A stretch of 64,000 nucleotides of DNA. Origin: JBMNGG01 sp050949705 (lineage in GTDB: Bacteria; Bacillota; Thermosediminibacteria; Thermosediminibacterales; Tepidanaerobacteraceae). A program made the translations under genes and the position numbers. The notes under the pieces were generated by a model. It saw only the letters and a list, made by a program, of their open reading frames with translations. It was not told the DNA's origin and made no database searches. The stretch covers positions 109,763 through 173,762 of the forward strand of contig JBMNGG010000016.1 in the NCBI GenBank assembly GCA_050949705.1, written 5' to 3'. Position 1 is the first letter of the stretch. Every line of letters begins with the position of its first letter. This document shows positions 29,004-38,255 of this stretch, piece by piece.

Positions 29004-29855
29004 ATGCTTACTGTAGGCATCTATACAAATTTATATAAAAAGAACCTAGCAAAAGTCGCAAAAGATTTGATCAAATGGTTTGAGGAACAGAACTTTTCAG
29101 TCTTACTACCATCAGATGTTGCAGATTCCTTATCAATGCCGCATCTTGCCGCTGATTTAAAGGATATTGTAAAAACAATTGATATTGCTGTTACCTTAGG
29201 CGGTGATGGCACCTTATTAAACGTAGCTAAACAAGTGGCATTTTATAAAATACCTATACTTGGAATTAATATGGGCAATTTAGGATTTTTAACAGAAATA
29301 GAGCTTTCGGATTTATATACGGATTTAGCATATTTAAAAACACAGAATTATAATATTGATATACGAATGATGTTAGACGCACATGTATACCGTGGGTCTA
29401 AGGTGTTAAAAAGGTTTTTAGCGCTAAATGATGTTGTTGTAACTAAAGGACCTTTTGCTCGATTAATAAGACTTAAAACTTATGCAAGTGATTCTTATAT
29501 AGATACATATCCTGCTGATGGTATTATCATTTCAACTCCCACAGGTTCAACTGCTTATTCTTTATCGGCAGGTGGGCCTATTATTAATCCTGACATGAGT
29601 CTATTGTTGTTAACTCCCATATGCCCCCATACATTACAAAGCCGTTCAATCATACTATCAGAAGATGATATTATAAGGGTAGAATTTCTGGCTGAACACC
29701 CAGAAGTATTGTTAACAGTTGATGGCCAGCAAGGGTACAAGCTTCAACCAGGTGATCAGGTTATAGTAAAAAAATCTAATCTCTCTACTCGATTGATCCG
29801 ACTTAAGAAAAGAAGTTTTTATGATGTACTAAGGAAAAAGTTAAGAGAAAAGTAG
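29004..29855 (+). CDS. nadK: NAD kinase
   Basis: 283 residues. GGDGTLLNVAKQVA (catalytic GGDG), LNDVVVTKG (NE/ND motif) and DGIIISTPTGSTAYSLSAGGPI are diagnostic. Phosphorylates NAD to NADP. Starts one base after the previous gene and precedes argR and recN, the usual order. Confidence 0.96.
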   Translation: MLTVGIYTNLYKKNLAKVAKDLIKWFEEQNFSVLLPSDVADSLSMPHLAADLKDIVKTIDIAVTLGGDGTLLNVAKQVAFYKIPILGINMGNLGFLTEIELSDLYTDLAYLKTQNYNIDIRMMLDAHVYRGSKVLKRFLALNDVVVTKGPFARLIRLKTYASDSYIDTYPADGIIISTPTGSTAYSLSAGGPIINPDMSLLLLTPICPHTLQSRSIILSEDDIIRVEFLAEHPEVLLTVDGQQGYKLQPGDQVIVKKSNLSTRLIRLKKRSFYDVLRKKLREK

Positions 29856-29876
29856 TTAGGAAAGGGAGGTGTGTTC

Positions 29877-30323
29877 TTGAAACAAAAGAGGCACTTCAAG
29901 ATTTTAGAGATAATAAAGGAGAAAGCTATAGAAACACAAGAAGAACTGGCAAAGGAATTAAGAAAAGAAGGATTCAATGTTACTCAAGCTACAGTTTCCA
30001 GAGATATTAAAGAACTTCGGCTAATAAAAGTACTACGAGACAACCAACAATATTGTTATGCAGAGCCTGAAAGAGCTACATTTTCTTCAGATAGATTACT
30101 AAAAATGTTTAAAGAATCTATAACTAGTTTTGCTTCATCTGAAAACCTTATTGTAATAAAGACATTGTCTGGGACAGCTCCAGCAGTAGCAGAAGCTATT
30201 GATAGTCTTAATTGGAATGATATTTTAGGTACTATAGCAGGTGATAACACGATTTTAATTATAGTCAAATCTAAGAAAAATGTTTCCGATGTTATTGATA
30301 GATTTAATGATATTATGAGATAG
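29877..30323 (+). CDS. argR: Arginine repressor ArgR/AhrC
   Basis: About 148 residues from TTG 29877 behind GGGAGG. Winged-helix N-terminus with TQEELAKELRKEGFNVTQATVSRDIKELRL and a C-terminal hexamerisation domain with GTIAGDNTILII (arginine-binding GT.AGDDT type). Regulates arginine genes; also an accessory factor in site-specific recombination in some species. Confidence 0.95.
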   Translation: MKQKRHFKILEIIKEKAIETQEELAKELRKEGFNVTQATVSRDIKELRLIKVLRDNQQYCYAEPERATFSSDRLLKMFKESITSFASSENLIVIKTLSGTAPAVAEAIDSLNWNDILGTIAGDNTILIIVKSKKNVSDVIDRFNDIMR

Positions 30324-30336
30324 GGAGGCAGCTTTT

Positions 30337-32086
30337 ATGCTCCTTAACCTCTGTATTAGAAATTATGCTTTGATTGATGAACTTTCTATTGATTTTACAT
30401 CAGGCCTTAATGTTCTAACTGGTGAAACTGGGGCAGGAAAGTCGATCATAATAGATGCGATTAATCTAATTATTGGCGAAAGGGCTTCTACTGACTTTAT
30501 TCGCACCGGAAAGCAAAATGCAAGTGTTGAAGCACTATTTAGTTACGATAATGTACTAGTTGACGGTATATTGAGCGAATACGGAGTAGAGCCAGAAGAT
30601 AATCAAACGCTGATAATCAGCAGGGAATTAAGTTTACAAGGACGTAGTATTTGCCGGGCAAACGGTAAGATGGTACCTGCTTCAGCTCTTAAAAAGAATA
30701 GGAAAGTCTTTTGATAGACATACATGGCCAACATCAGCACCAGTCGCTTCTTGACACTAAAAATCATATTCGTTTGCTGGATATATATGGATATGATGAA
30801 ATATCAGTGAATCAAAGAAGAATCGTTAGTTCCCTTTATAATAAAGTACCGCAACCTTTGTAAGGAATTAGAGAAGTCTAAGAACAGAACATAAAGATTT
30901 TGAAAACCAACAAGATAGATTGAGATACGAAGTAAATGAAATAGAACAAGCCCAGCTGAAACCAGACGAGGAAACGCAGTTAGAAGAGGAAAAGACAATA
31001 TTGGAAAATGCCGAAAAAATTTCAAATGCGTTAGAGGAAGCATATAATCTGTTATACGAGGGGTATCAAACCCCTTCAATTATTGATAATCTAAACAAAA
31101 CAGTAGATTGCGTTTGAGGATATAAAAGATTACTAGCAAATCCATCACAGTGGTCCTTTGGACATTCTTTAACAAATATGTTATATGAGCTGGAAGATAT
31201 ATCTACAACAGTAAGAGGACTAAAGGATTCAATGGATTTCGATCCAGCAAAGCTCGATGTAATAAATTCCAGGTTGGAAATGATTAATAGGATTAAAATC
31301 AAAATACAATAAAAGTATACCAGAACTATTGAACTTATAAAGAAGGAAGCTGCTGCACGAATTGGACAAAGCACTAGACATAGACGAAAAAATAAAAGAC
31401 CTCAATTCTCAGTTGGCAAAGGTAAAAACAGAACTGATAAAAAACGCTGTTGAATTAAGCGACAAGAGAAAAGAAAGTTGCTCGCTGATTTAGAAGAAAG
31501 CATATCGAAGGAATTAAAAGACTTAAATATGAAAAATGTGACAATTTAAGGCTGACATAACCAGCAGAGATATGACGATTCTGGCGTTGAAATTGGACGC
31601 AACAAAAAAACAAAAATAACGGAAGAGGGCATAGACAAAATAGAGTTTTTAATATCTACCAATCCCGGTGAACCCTTAAAACCCCTTACGAAAATTATTT
31701 CCGGTGGAGAATCTTCTCGCATAATGCTCGCATTAAAGAGTATAATAGCTAGACTGGATAACATCTCATGCCTGATATTCGATGAAATAGACGCAGGTAT
31801 AGGTGGGAGAACTGCCCAAGTCGTAGGGGACAAAAGCTTTCTAATATCAGTCAGTAAACATCAGGTTCTATGTGTAACTCATTCTCCACAAATTGCAAGT
31901 CTTGGAGACACTCATTTTTTGATAACTAAGCACACTCAGACAGGGGCAGACTTTTACGAGAGTTTATCAACATTGATGGCGAAGACAGGGTAAGTGAACT
32001 TGCGAGGATGTTAGGGGGAGCTGAAATAACAAAAAATACGTATGGTCCATGCGAAAGAAATGTTGAGGATGGCAAATAAAGGTTAG
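30337..32086 (+). pseudogene. recN: DNA repair protein RecN, broken by about ten or more indels
   Basis: Starts well: LNVLTGETGAGKSIIIDAINLI (Walker A). From 30699 on the frame changes every 50-200 bases. Pieces read DIHGQHQHQSLLD, EVNEIEQAQLKPDEE, ISGGESSRIMLALKSIIA and FDEIDAGIGGRTAQVVG, in the right order. The total span equals a normal RecN (about 580 residues), and most breaks are cured by removing one base, so the change is many small insertions rather than a loss. Sequence error or decay; see the findings. Confidence 0.88.
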
Positions 32087-32138
32087 GTAGTGTCAAATAT
32101 TAATTGAATTGTAAATATCTTAGTTTCAACAGATAGTA

Positions 32139-32171
32139 AAGCCTTATTAAAAATGACATAGGGCTTTTTTT
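32139..32171 (+). terminator. Intrinsic terminator after recN
   Basis: AAAGCCTTAT / ATAGGGCTTT stem (one G-U pair) followed by a T run. Position good to about one base. Confidence 0.75.
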
Positions 32172-32184
32172 TTACAAAAAAATA

Positions 32185-32321
32185 ACTCCCTACAGTACTG
32201 TATAAAAGAAATTTTTTAAGGTTATCTTATAACCCATAGGCAAAGATTTCTTCATCAAGGCTTCCAAGTATTCGCTTCAACAGAAGCCTTTGTTATTTGT
32301 ATACCAATTTCTGTAGGGAGT
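32185..32321 (+). promoter_or_regulatory. Candidate structured leader of spoIVB
   Basis: Perfect 11-bp long-range pairing of ACTCCCTACAG (32185-32195) with CTGTAGGGAGT (32311-32321) encloses two smaller hairpins, GGTTAT/ATAACC (near 32220-32235) and AAGGCTTC/GAAGCCTT (near 32260-32290). The 3' strand of the closing helix contains GGGAG, the likely ribosome site of spoIVB (TTG at 32329). A possible translational switch. Confidence 0.4.
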
Positions 32322-32328
32322 GAAAGGT

Positions 32329-33626
32329 TTGCAAAAAACCAGACGAAGCAAATTTTCAATGCTCTTGTTTTGAGTTGCAGTTGTGGCTATATCCGCTCTG
32401 AATGTATCACTTGATAAACTGCCCACAGAGATAAAAATGATTGAAGGGAAAGAACAGAAATTAGAAATAAAAGGTCCCAATGACACTTCAGTTGTTTTCT
32501 GAAGGACCACTGTATGTTAATGGAAATAGTGTAAATCAGCATTTAAAAATAAATCTGAAAGAGCCATTAGTTTTGAAATCTTTTAATATGGGGACCTACG
32601 ATCTTGAGTTTAGATTGATGGGATTAATTCCAGTAAAGAAAATGAAGGTTCAAGTATTGCCTGAAACTCGTCTCAGTGCCAGGCGGCCATTCTTTAGGTG
32701 TCAAGCTTCGACCTGACGGCGTTATTGTTGTTGGATTTGCATCGATAACTGACGATAAAGGCGATAAGACATCAACCGGCTCAAGAAGCAGGCATACAGG
32801 TTGGAGATACAATTCTGTAAGGTAGAACGATAAAAAAATCTTCCAAGCAGAGCAGCTGTCAGACGTCGTAAATAATGAAAAGATCAGCATAGCACTTACT
32901 AGTAAAAAGAAAAGATAATACTTCTTGACTATAGAGATAAACCCTGTCAAGAGTAGTACGGGCATCTACCAAATTGGATTATGGGTTAGAGATATCGCGG
33001 CGGGAGTAGGCACTCTTACTTTTTATGATCCAAATACTGGTTTATATGGTGCATTAGGACATATCATATCAGATGCCGATACAGGCAAAATAATAGAAGT
33101 AGGTAATGGAGAAATAATCAGAGCGCGTGTAGCATCTATATCACCAGGGAGAAGGAATCAACCTGGTGAAAAAAGAGGGGTCTTTATTAATGAAGAGCAA
33201 ATAATAGGAAATATCATTTCAAATACACCTTACGGTATTTTTGGAAAATCGTATTATCCATTTGAAAATCCGCTTTATTCTACTCTTCCCGTAGCAACGA
33301 TAAATCAAGTTCAAGAAGGTAAAGCAACAATTCTCACTGTAGTAGAAGGTGAGAAGATAGAAGAATATGATATCGAGATACAAAAGATTACACAACAATC
33401 ATACCCTAACGGAAAAGGAATGATAATCAAAATTGTAGATCAAGAACTGATTAAAAGGACTGGTGGAATTGTTCAAGGAATGAGCGGTAGCCCTATAATT
33501 CAAAATGGATATATTGTAGGAGCTGTAACACATGTTTTTGTAAATGATCCTACCAAAGGCTATGGCATTTTTTTAGAATGGATGTTACAAGAAATAAATA
33601 AAATAAGTTCTAACGAAGAAGTTTGA
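32329..33626 (+). CDS. spoIVB: SpoIVB peptidase (S55), frameshifted in its 5' half
   Basis: Reading from TTG 32329: N-terminal membrane helix, then a PDZ domain with LRPDGVIVVGF and QEAGIQVGDTIL, then the S55 serine protease domain, which is intact from 32950: ALGHIISDADTG with the catalytic His and IVQGMSGSPIIQNG with the catalytic Ser. The 5' half is split by an in-frame TGA near 32373 and about six indels, nearly all extra bases. SpoIVB is made in the forespore and signals to activate SigK, whose gene is at 4.6 kb. Confidence 0.88.
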
Positions 33627-33667
33627 AAAAAAACATTTTATGGAACAAAAGGAGGAATATTCCATAG

Positions 33668-33677
33668 TTTGTCGAAT
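33668..33677 (+). promoter_or_regulatory. Spo0A box upstream of spo0A
   Basis: TTTGTCGAAT contains the exact TGTCGAA core of the Spo0A operator, 35 bases before the spo0A start. It suggests autoregulation by Spo0A-P. Confidence 0.6.
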
Positions 33678-33711
33678 AAATCAGTAAACAATATTTCTGG
33701 GGGGGGTATAT

Positions 33712-34506
33712 GTGTTAGAAAACAAAAAAATAAAATTGTTAATTGCTGACGATAACAAGGAATTTTGTGACTTGATAGTAGAGTTTCTAGAAAATGAAGA
33801 AGATATTGAGATAATGGGTGTTGCTCATGACGGAGTAGAAGTACTAGAAAAGGTAGAAGAACTGAATCCTGAAGTTTTGATATTAGATTTAATTATGCCC
33901 AATCTCGACGGTTTAGGGGTTATTGAGAGGTTATCAAGTAATCCCAAAAGGCCAAAAATCGTTGTTCTCTCTGCTGTCGGTCAAGACAAAATTACCCAAA
34001 AGGCAATCAATTTTGGTGCAGATTATTATATTGTAAAACCTTTCGACTTAAACATACTTGTTGATCGTATAAAACAAATGGTGGACATCAATATGCCTTT
34101 TCAACGTCATATTCAGAAAAAAACTGTTAGTCCAACATCTTATGATAAGAACAATAGTTTAGAGGTGCAAATTACAAATATTATTCATGAGATAGGAATA
34201 CCTGCACACATTAAAGGATATTTTTATATTCGCGAAGCCATTTCTATGGTTATCAATAATATGGAGCTACTTTCTGCTGTGACAAAAGAGCTGTATCCAA
34301 TCATTGCAGACAAATATAATACTACTCCAAGTCGAGTTGAACGAGCCATAAGACACGCCATTGAAGTAGCTTGGAGTAGAGGATGCGTAGAGACACTTAA
34401 TAGTCTTTTTGGATATACCACAACGAATGATCGTGGAAAACCTACAAATTCTGAATTTATTGCGATGATCTCAGACAAATTGAGAATGGAATTAAAAGTT
34501 GGATAA
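33712..34506 (+). CDS. spo0A: Sporulation master regulator Spo0A
   Basis: 264 residues from GTG behind GGGGGGG. Receiver domain with DD acidic pair (LLIADDNKEF), phospho-Asp in LILDLIMPNLDG, switch Lys in IVKPFD, and the Spo0A DNA-binding domain with HEIGIPAHIKGYFYIREAIS and RVERAIRHAIEVAWSRG, nearly invariant in spore formers. Directly follows spoIVB, as in all Clostridia and Bacilli I know. Confidence 0.98.
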   Translation: MLENKKIKLLIADDNKEFCDLIVEFLENEEDIEIMGVAHDGVEVLEKVEELNPEVLILDLIMPNLDGLGVIERLSSNPKRPKIVVLSAVGQDKITQKAINFGADYYIVKPFDLNILVDRIKQMVDINMPFQRHIQKKTVSPTSYDKNNSLEVQITNIIHEIGIPAHIKGYFYIREAISMVINNMELLSAVTKELYPIIADKYNTTPSRVERAIRHAIEVAWSRGCVETLNSLFGYTTTNDRGKPTNSEFIAMISDKLRMELKVG

Positions 34507-34535
34507 GGCTTGTTAAACACGTCTAAATATTTTAA

Positions 34536-34572
34536 AAATAAACACCTTAGGATCAGAGGTGTTTATTTTTTC
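34536..34572. terminator. Bidirectional terminator after spo0A
   Basis: 12-bp perfect stem AAATAAACACCT / AGGTGTTTATTT, 9-nt loop, T run on the + side and an A run on the other side that would serve the convergent small ORF. Confidence 0.85.
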
Positions 34573-34706
34573 TGATTATAGCAAGATTCCGAAATTATGA
34601 GATCTTTTATAGTTTTGCATGTTTTTGATTTATTATTCAAAAATACAGTTATTTCTTTAGTTTTGCCAATCAGAAACACACTTTTGTTAAATACGATGCA
34701 TTCCAC
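34563..34706 (-). CDS. Possible 47-residue protein, minus strand
   Basis: GTG at 34706 follows GGAGTGG at a fitting distance and reads 47 codons (MECIVFNKSVFLIGKTKEIT and so on) up to the shared terminator with spo0A. Contains three cysteines. No family recognised. It would be the only minus-strand native gene in the central part. Confidence 0.35.
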   Translation of the reverse strand: MECIVFNKSVFLIGKTKEITVFLNNKSKTCKTIKDLIISESCYNQKK

Positions 34707-34781
34707 TTTACCACTCCTCGAACTTGTCTTAAAATATTATATGTATTAATATAATAAATATGCTAACAAGGAGATGAGAAA

Positions 34782-35325
34782 ATGGATTTTTATGAGACTA
34801 CCTTAAATAGCAGAAACATATTTTCCGGTCGGATAATAAACCTACGTTTAGATGAAGTTAGCTCTTCCTAATGGAACCAAGTCTACAAGGGAAATTGTTG
34901 AGCATCCGGGGGCGATTGCCGTGGTTCCAATAAATGATAAGAATGAGGTAATGATGGTTAGACAATATAGAAAGGCTATAGAAAAAGAACTTTTAGAAAT
35001 ACCTGCAGGCAAATTAGAAAGGGGTGAATCTAAAGTATTATGTGCGGAGAGGGAATTAATGGAGGAAATTGGTTATTACCCCGGAGAATTAAAACATATA
35101 AGCAGTTTTTTCACTTCTCCAGGATTTTCTAACGAAATAATTCATTTGTTTTTAGCAAAAAAACTGATAAAAAAATCAAAAGAAGGGGATTTTGATGAAT
35201 TTCTACAGTTAGAAAAGGTACCGATTCGTGAAGCAATTAGAAAAATTCATGATGGTGAAATAATGGATGGAAAAACTATTGTCGGATTGCTTTTAACTTT
35301 ACCAATAATACAAGGTGGATTTTAA
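34782..35325 (+). CDS. nudF: ADP-ribose pyrophosphatase (Nudix), one frameshift
   Basis: ATG 34782 follows AAGGAGATG and reads MDFYETTLNSRNIFSGRIIN to DEV, then one extra base near 34863 breaks the frame. The rest is intact: HPGAIAVVPI, VRQYRKAIEKELLEIPAGK and the Nudix box GKLERGESKVLCAERELMEEIGY in three overlapping parts. Hydrolyses ADP-ribose. Stop overlaps the next ATG. Confidence 0.88.
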
Positions 35326-36494
35326 TGGAATACTTTGCAGATTTACACGTTCATATAGGAGAGGCTAAAGGTCGACCAATAAAAATTACTGCTTCTCGTA
35401 ATTTGACCTTAAGTAACATATTTGATTATTGTATAAATAGAAAAGGTATTAACATTATTGGCATAGTAGACTGTGCTTCACCATATGTTCTTGAAGAATT
35501 GTCAGGGTATATGGAGGATGGATTAATAAACCCACTACCTGGTGGAGGATTAAGCTTTAACAACCAACTAACTATTTTACTTGGGGCGGAGATAGAAACA
35601 ACTGAAAAGAAAGGAGCTGCACATAATCTAGCTTTTTTCCCTCGTTATGAGCAAATTGAGGAGTTTTCCAAGATAATTTCAAAGTATATAACGAATATCA
35701 CTCTAAGTTCGCAAAAGGCTCGTTTAGCTGCCAAAGACCTATTACAGTTAGTGCGAAGTCTAAACGGTGAATTAGTTCCTGCTCATGTATTTACACCTTT
35801 TAAGAGCTTTTATGGCAGTTGTTATGATAGACTTACCGAGGCTTTTAAAGACAATCTAAAGGATATTGCAGCAGTAGAACTAGGCTTAAGTGCTGATACA
35901 AACTTTGCAGATACTATAAATGAACTATCAGGAATTTCATTCTTAAGTAGTTCAGATGCTCATTCTTTAGAAAAAATTGCAAGGGAATATAATAAAATAG
36001 AGTTGCAATTTCCTGACTATGAAAACATTTTTTCAGCATTGCGAAGAGGAAACGATAATAATTTTATTATTGCTAATTATGGGTTAAAACCAGAGCTTGG
36101 CAAGTATCATAGAACCTTTTGTTCAAAATGTGGTTATATAGCTAAAGAGCGACCACCTATATTAACATGTCCACTTTGCAACAACCATTCTGTAATTCTT
36201 GGAGTTCTTGATAGGATAACACTTATAGCAGATTATGAAAAGCCTATCCATCCTAAGCATAGACCTATATACAATTATCAGATACCTTTAGAATTCATTC
36301 CTACAATTGGGAGAAAGACAATTGATATGCTCGTTCAAAGCTTCGGAAATGAAATGAATGTTATTCATAAAGCCGATTTTATGCAATTAACTAGAATCGT
36401 AGGAGAGCAAAAAGCTGAGAAAATAATATCAGCTAGAGAAGGAAAACTTACTTTAAAAGCGGGAGGTGGAGGTTTTTACGGGAAGGCTTATTAA
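35325..36494 (+). CDS. PHP-domain protein of the endonuclease Q family
   Basis: 389 residues. PHP motif ADLHVHIG at the start, further metal ligands at GIVDCASP, GAEIETTE, PAHVFTPF and SSSDAHS. Then a four-cysteine zinc ribbon (CSKCGYIAKERP and CPLCNNHS) and a C-terminal helix-hairpin-helix. Archaeal EndoQ cuts DNA 5' of deaminated bases; this bacterial relative (TIGR00375) is probably a DNA repair nuclease. Coupled to nudF. Confidence 0.85.
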   Translation: MEYFADLHVHIGEAKGRPIKITASRNLTLSNIFDYCINRKGINIIGIVDCASPYVLEELSGYMEDGLINPLPGGGLSFNNQLTILLGAEIETTEKKGAAHNLAFFPRYEQIEEFSKIISKYITNITLSSQKARLAAKDLLQLVRSLNGELVPAHVFTPFKSFYGSCYDRLTEAFKDNLKDIAAVELGLSADTNFADTINELSGISFLSSSDAHSLEKIAREYNKIELQFPDYENIFSALRRGNDNNFIIANYGLKPELGKYHRTFCSKCGYIAKERPPILTCPLCNNHSVILGVLDRITLIADYEKPIHPKHRPIYNYQIPLEFIPTIGRKTIDMLVQSFGNEMNVIHKADFMQLTRIVGEQKAEKIISAREGKLTLKAGGGGFYGKAY

Positions 36495-36561
36495 TTAATG
36501 AATAATCCAATCCCTTTAAGCATAATATCTCTTATGAGATTGTACGGGAGGGGATTGGTTG

Positions 36562-37194
36562 ATGTATTTTTTCCCCAAAATGTTTATTGATTATTTCAAG
36601 GAAAACATGGGTAAATATGTTTTTTTAACAATTATATTGATTATAGGCATAATTATTGGAAGCATTACTGTTAATATGATATCACAAATTCAAGTGGAAA
36701 ATATTTTAAGTTTTATAAATGGTTTTCTTGCTAATATTAACAATTTATCAGTAGATCGACATTTTGTTTTTTATGTATCACTGTCCAATAATTTAAAAAC
36801 TGCATTAATTTTAATTTTGTTGGGCTTTTCTATTATTGGTTTCCCTTTTATACTTGCTTTAATATCTTTTCGTGGTTTTGTGTTAGGGTTTACCGTTGGT
36901 TTTCTAATAAAACAAATGGGAACAAAAGGTATAATATTATCGGTTTTGTCTATTCTGCCACAAAATCTTATTATATTACCATGTATCATTTCTATCGGAG
37001 TTGCTAGCCTAACCTTTGCTTTGACAATAATTAAAAGTAAGATGAAAAACTATCAAGAGAACTATTTACAGCTTGTTACGGGATACTTGTTATTAAATCT
37101 TTTTTTTAGCATTATACTAGTTATGGCTGGATTAATTGAGGGATATATATCACCAGTTTTTATTAAAGTCTATACTAATTATATAAGTTTATAA
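36562..37194 (+). CDS. spoIIM: Stage II sporulation protein M
   Basis: About 210 residues, five membrane segments, with LGFSIIGFPFILALISFRGFVLGF and ILPQNLIILPC, which mark SpoIIM/DUF95. It belongs to the SpoIIDMP engulfment machine in the mother cell. ATG 36562 behind GGGAGGGG. Confidence 0.9.
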   Translation: MYFFPKMFIDYFKENMGKYVFLTIILIIGIIIGSITVNMISQIQVENILSFINGFLANINNLSVDRHFVFYVSLSNNLKTALILILLGFSIIGFPFILALISFRGFVLGFTVGFLIKQMGTKGIILSVLSILPQNLIILPCIISIGVASLTFALTIIKSKMKNYQENYLQLVTGYLLLNLFFSIILVMAGLIEGYISPVFIKVYTNYISL

Positions 37195-37208
37195 TTTCAT
37201 TATAGAAG

Positions 37209-37245
37209 AAACAAAGGTTTTATTAATAAAACCTTTGTTTTTTTG
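37209..37245 (+). terminator. Intrinsic terminator after spoIIM
   Basis: 15-bp stem AAACAAAGGTTTTAT / ATAAAACCTTTGTTT with a T run. Confidence 0.9.
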
Positions 37246-37296
37246 TTTTGGAAGGAAAAATAGATGTTTTCTTGAATATACAATTAGAGGTGGATA

Positions 37297-38196
37297 ATGA
37301 TGAACAAAATGAATGATCTTCTAAATAACTTTCTTGAATATTTATTTTTTGAAAGAGGACTTGCAAAAAATACTATAGACTCATATAGGAGAGATTTAAA
37401 AAGTTATATTTCATATTTAAGAAATAAGAACATTCTTGACATAAATATGACTAATAGAACAACAATATTTTCTTATTTACTTTTAATGCAAAAAAAGGGA
37501 AAAGCAAGTAGTAGTATTTCAAGAGCTTGTGCTGCAATAAAATCATTTTATCATTATCTTTTTAGAGAAAGGATAATTGAGGAAGATCCTACCGAGTATA
37601 TAGACGCTCCAAAAATGGAACATAGATTGCCTAAAGTGTTGAGCATAGAAGAAGTTGAGCTGTTATTACGTCAGCCAGACACGTCAAATCCTCTAGGTGT
37701 CAGAGATCGGACTATGTTAGAATTATTATATGCTACTGGCATGAGAGTGTCTGAGCTTATTTCAATATCAATAGAAGATGTTAATTTAGAAATGGGATAT
37801 TTGCGTTGTATTGGCAAGGGGTCAAAAGAAAGGATTGTTCCAATAGGTTCTGTGGCTATTCATTATTTAAAAAATTACATAGAAAAATCAAGAAAAGAAA
37901 TACTTAATGGTAAAGAGCTAAGTATACTTTTTCTTAACAGTCAAGGCAAAAGTCTGACTCGACAAGGGTTTTGGAAAATAATAAAAAAATATTCAAAGAG
38001 GGCTGGAATAGATAAAACAATAACACCACATACACTTAGGCACTCTTTTGCTACACATCTTCTTGAAAATGGGGCTGATTTGAGAGCTGTTCAAGAAATG
38101 TTAGGGCATGCCGATATTTCAACTACACAGATATATACACATATAACGCGTAATAAAATAAAAGAAGTATATGATAAAACTCATCCAAGAGCATGA
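37297..38196 (+). CDS. xerD: Tyrosine recombinase XerD
   Basis: 299 residues, full XerD length. N-terminal SAM-like core-binding domain, then catalytic residues in ATGMRVSELISI (Arg), GKGSKERIVP (Lys), HTLRHSFATHLLENG (His, Arg), LGHADISTTQIYTH (His and Tyr). Resolves chromosome dimers. The chromosomal setting next to spoIIM and dacF is the usual place for xerD, so this is not a phage integrase. Confidence 0.95.
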   Translation: MMNKMNDLLNNFLEYLFFERGLAKNTIDSYRRDLKSYISYLRNKNILDINMTNRTTIFSYLLLMQKKGKASSSISRACAAIKSFYHYLFRERIIEEDPTEYIDAPKMEHRLPKVLSIEEVELLLRQPDTSNPLGVRDRTMLELLYATGMRVSELISISIEDVNLEMGYLRCIGKGSKERIVPIGSVAIHYLKNYIEKSRKEILNGKELSILFLNSQGKSLTRQGFWKIIKKYSKRAGIDKTITPHTLRHSFATHLLENGADLRAVQEMLGHADISTTQIYTHITRNKIKEVYDKTHPRA

Positions 38197-38255
38197 AAGT
38201 GAATAACATTTCTTCCATATGGAAAACTATTTTTAGAAGGGAGGACCGATTATAA

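Noticed and set aside
37297..38196. Phage or element integrase
   Set aside because: Full XerD length and motifs in the usual chromosomal setting, with no attachment sites or phage genes nearby.
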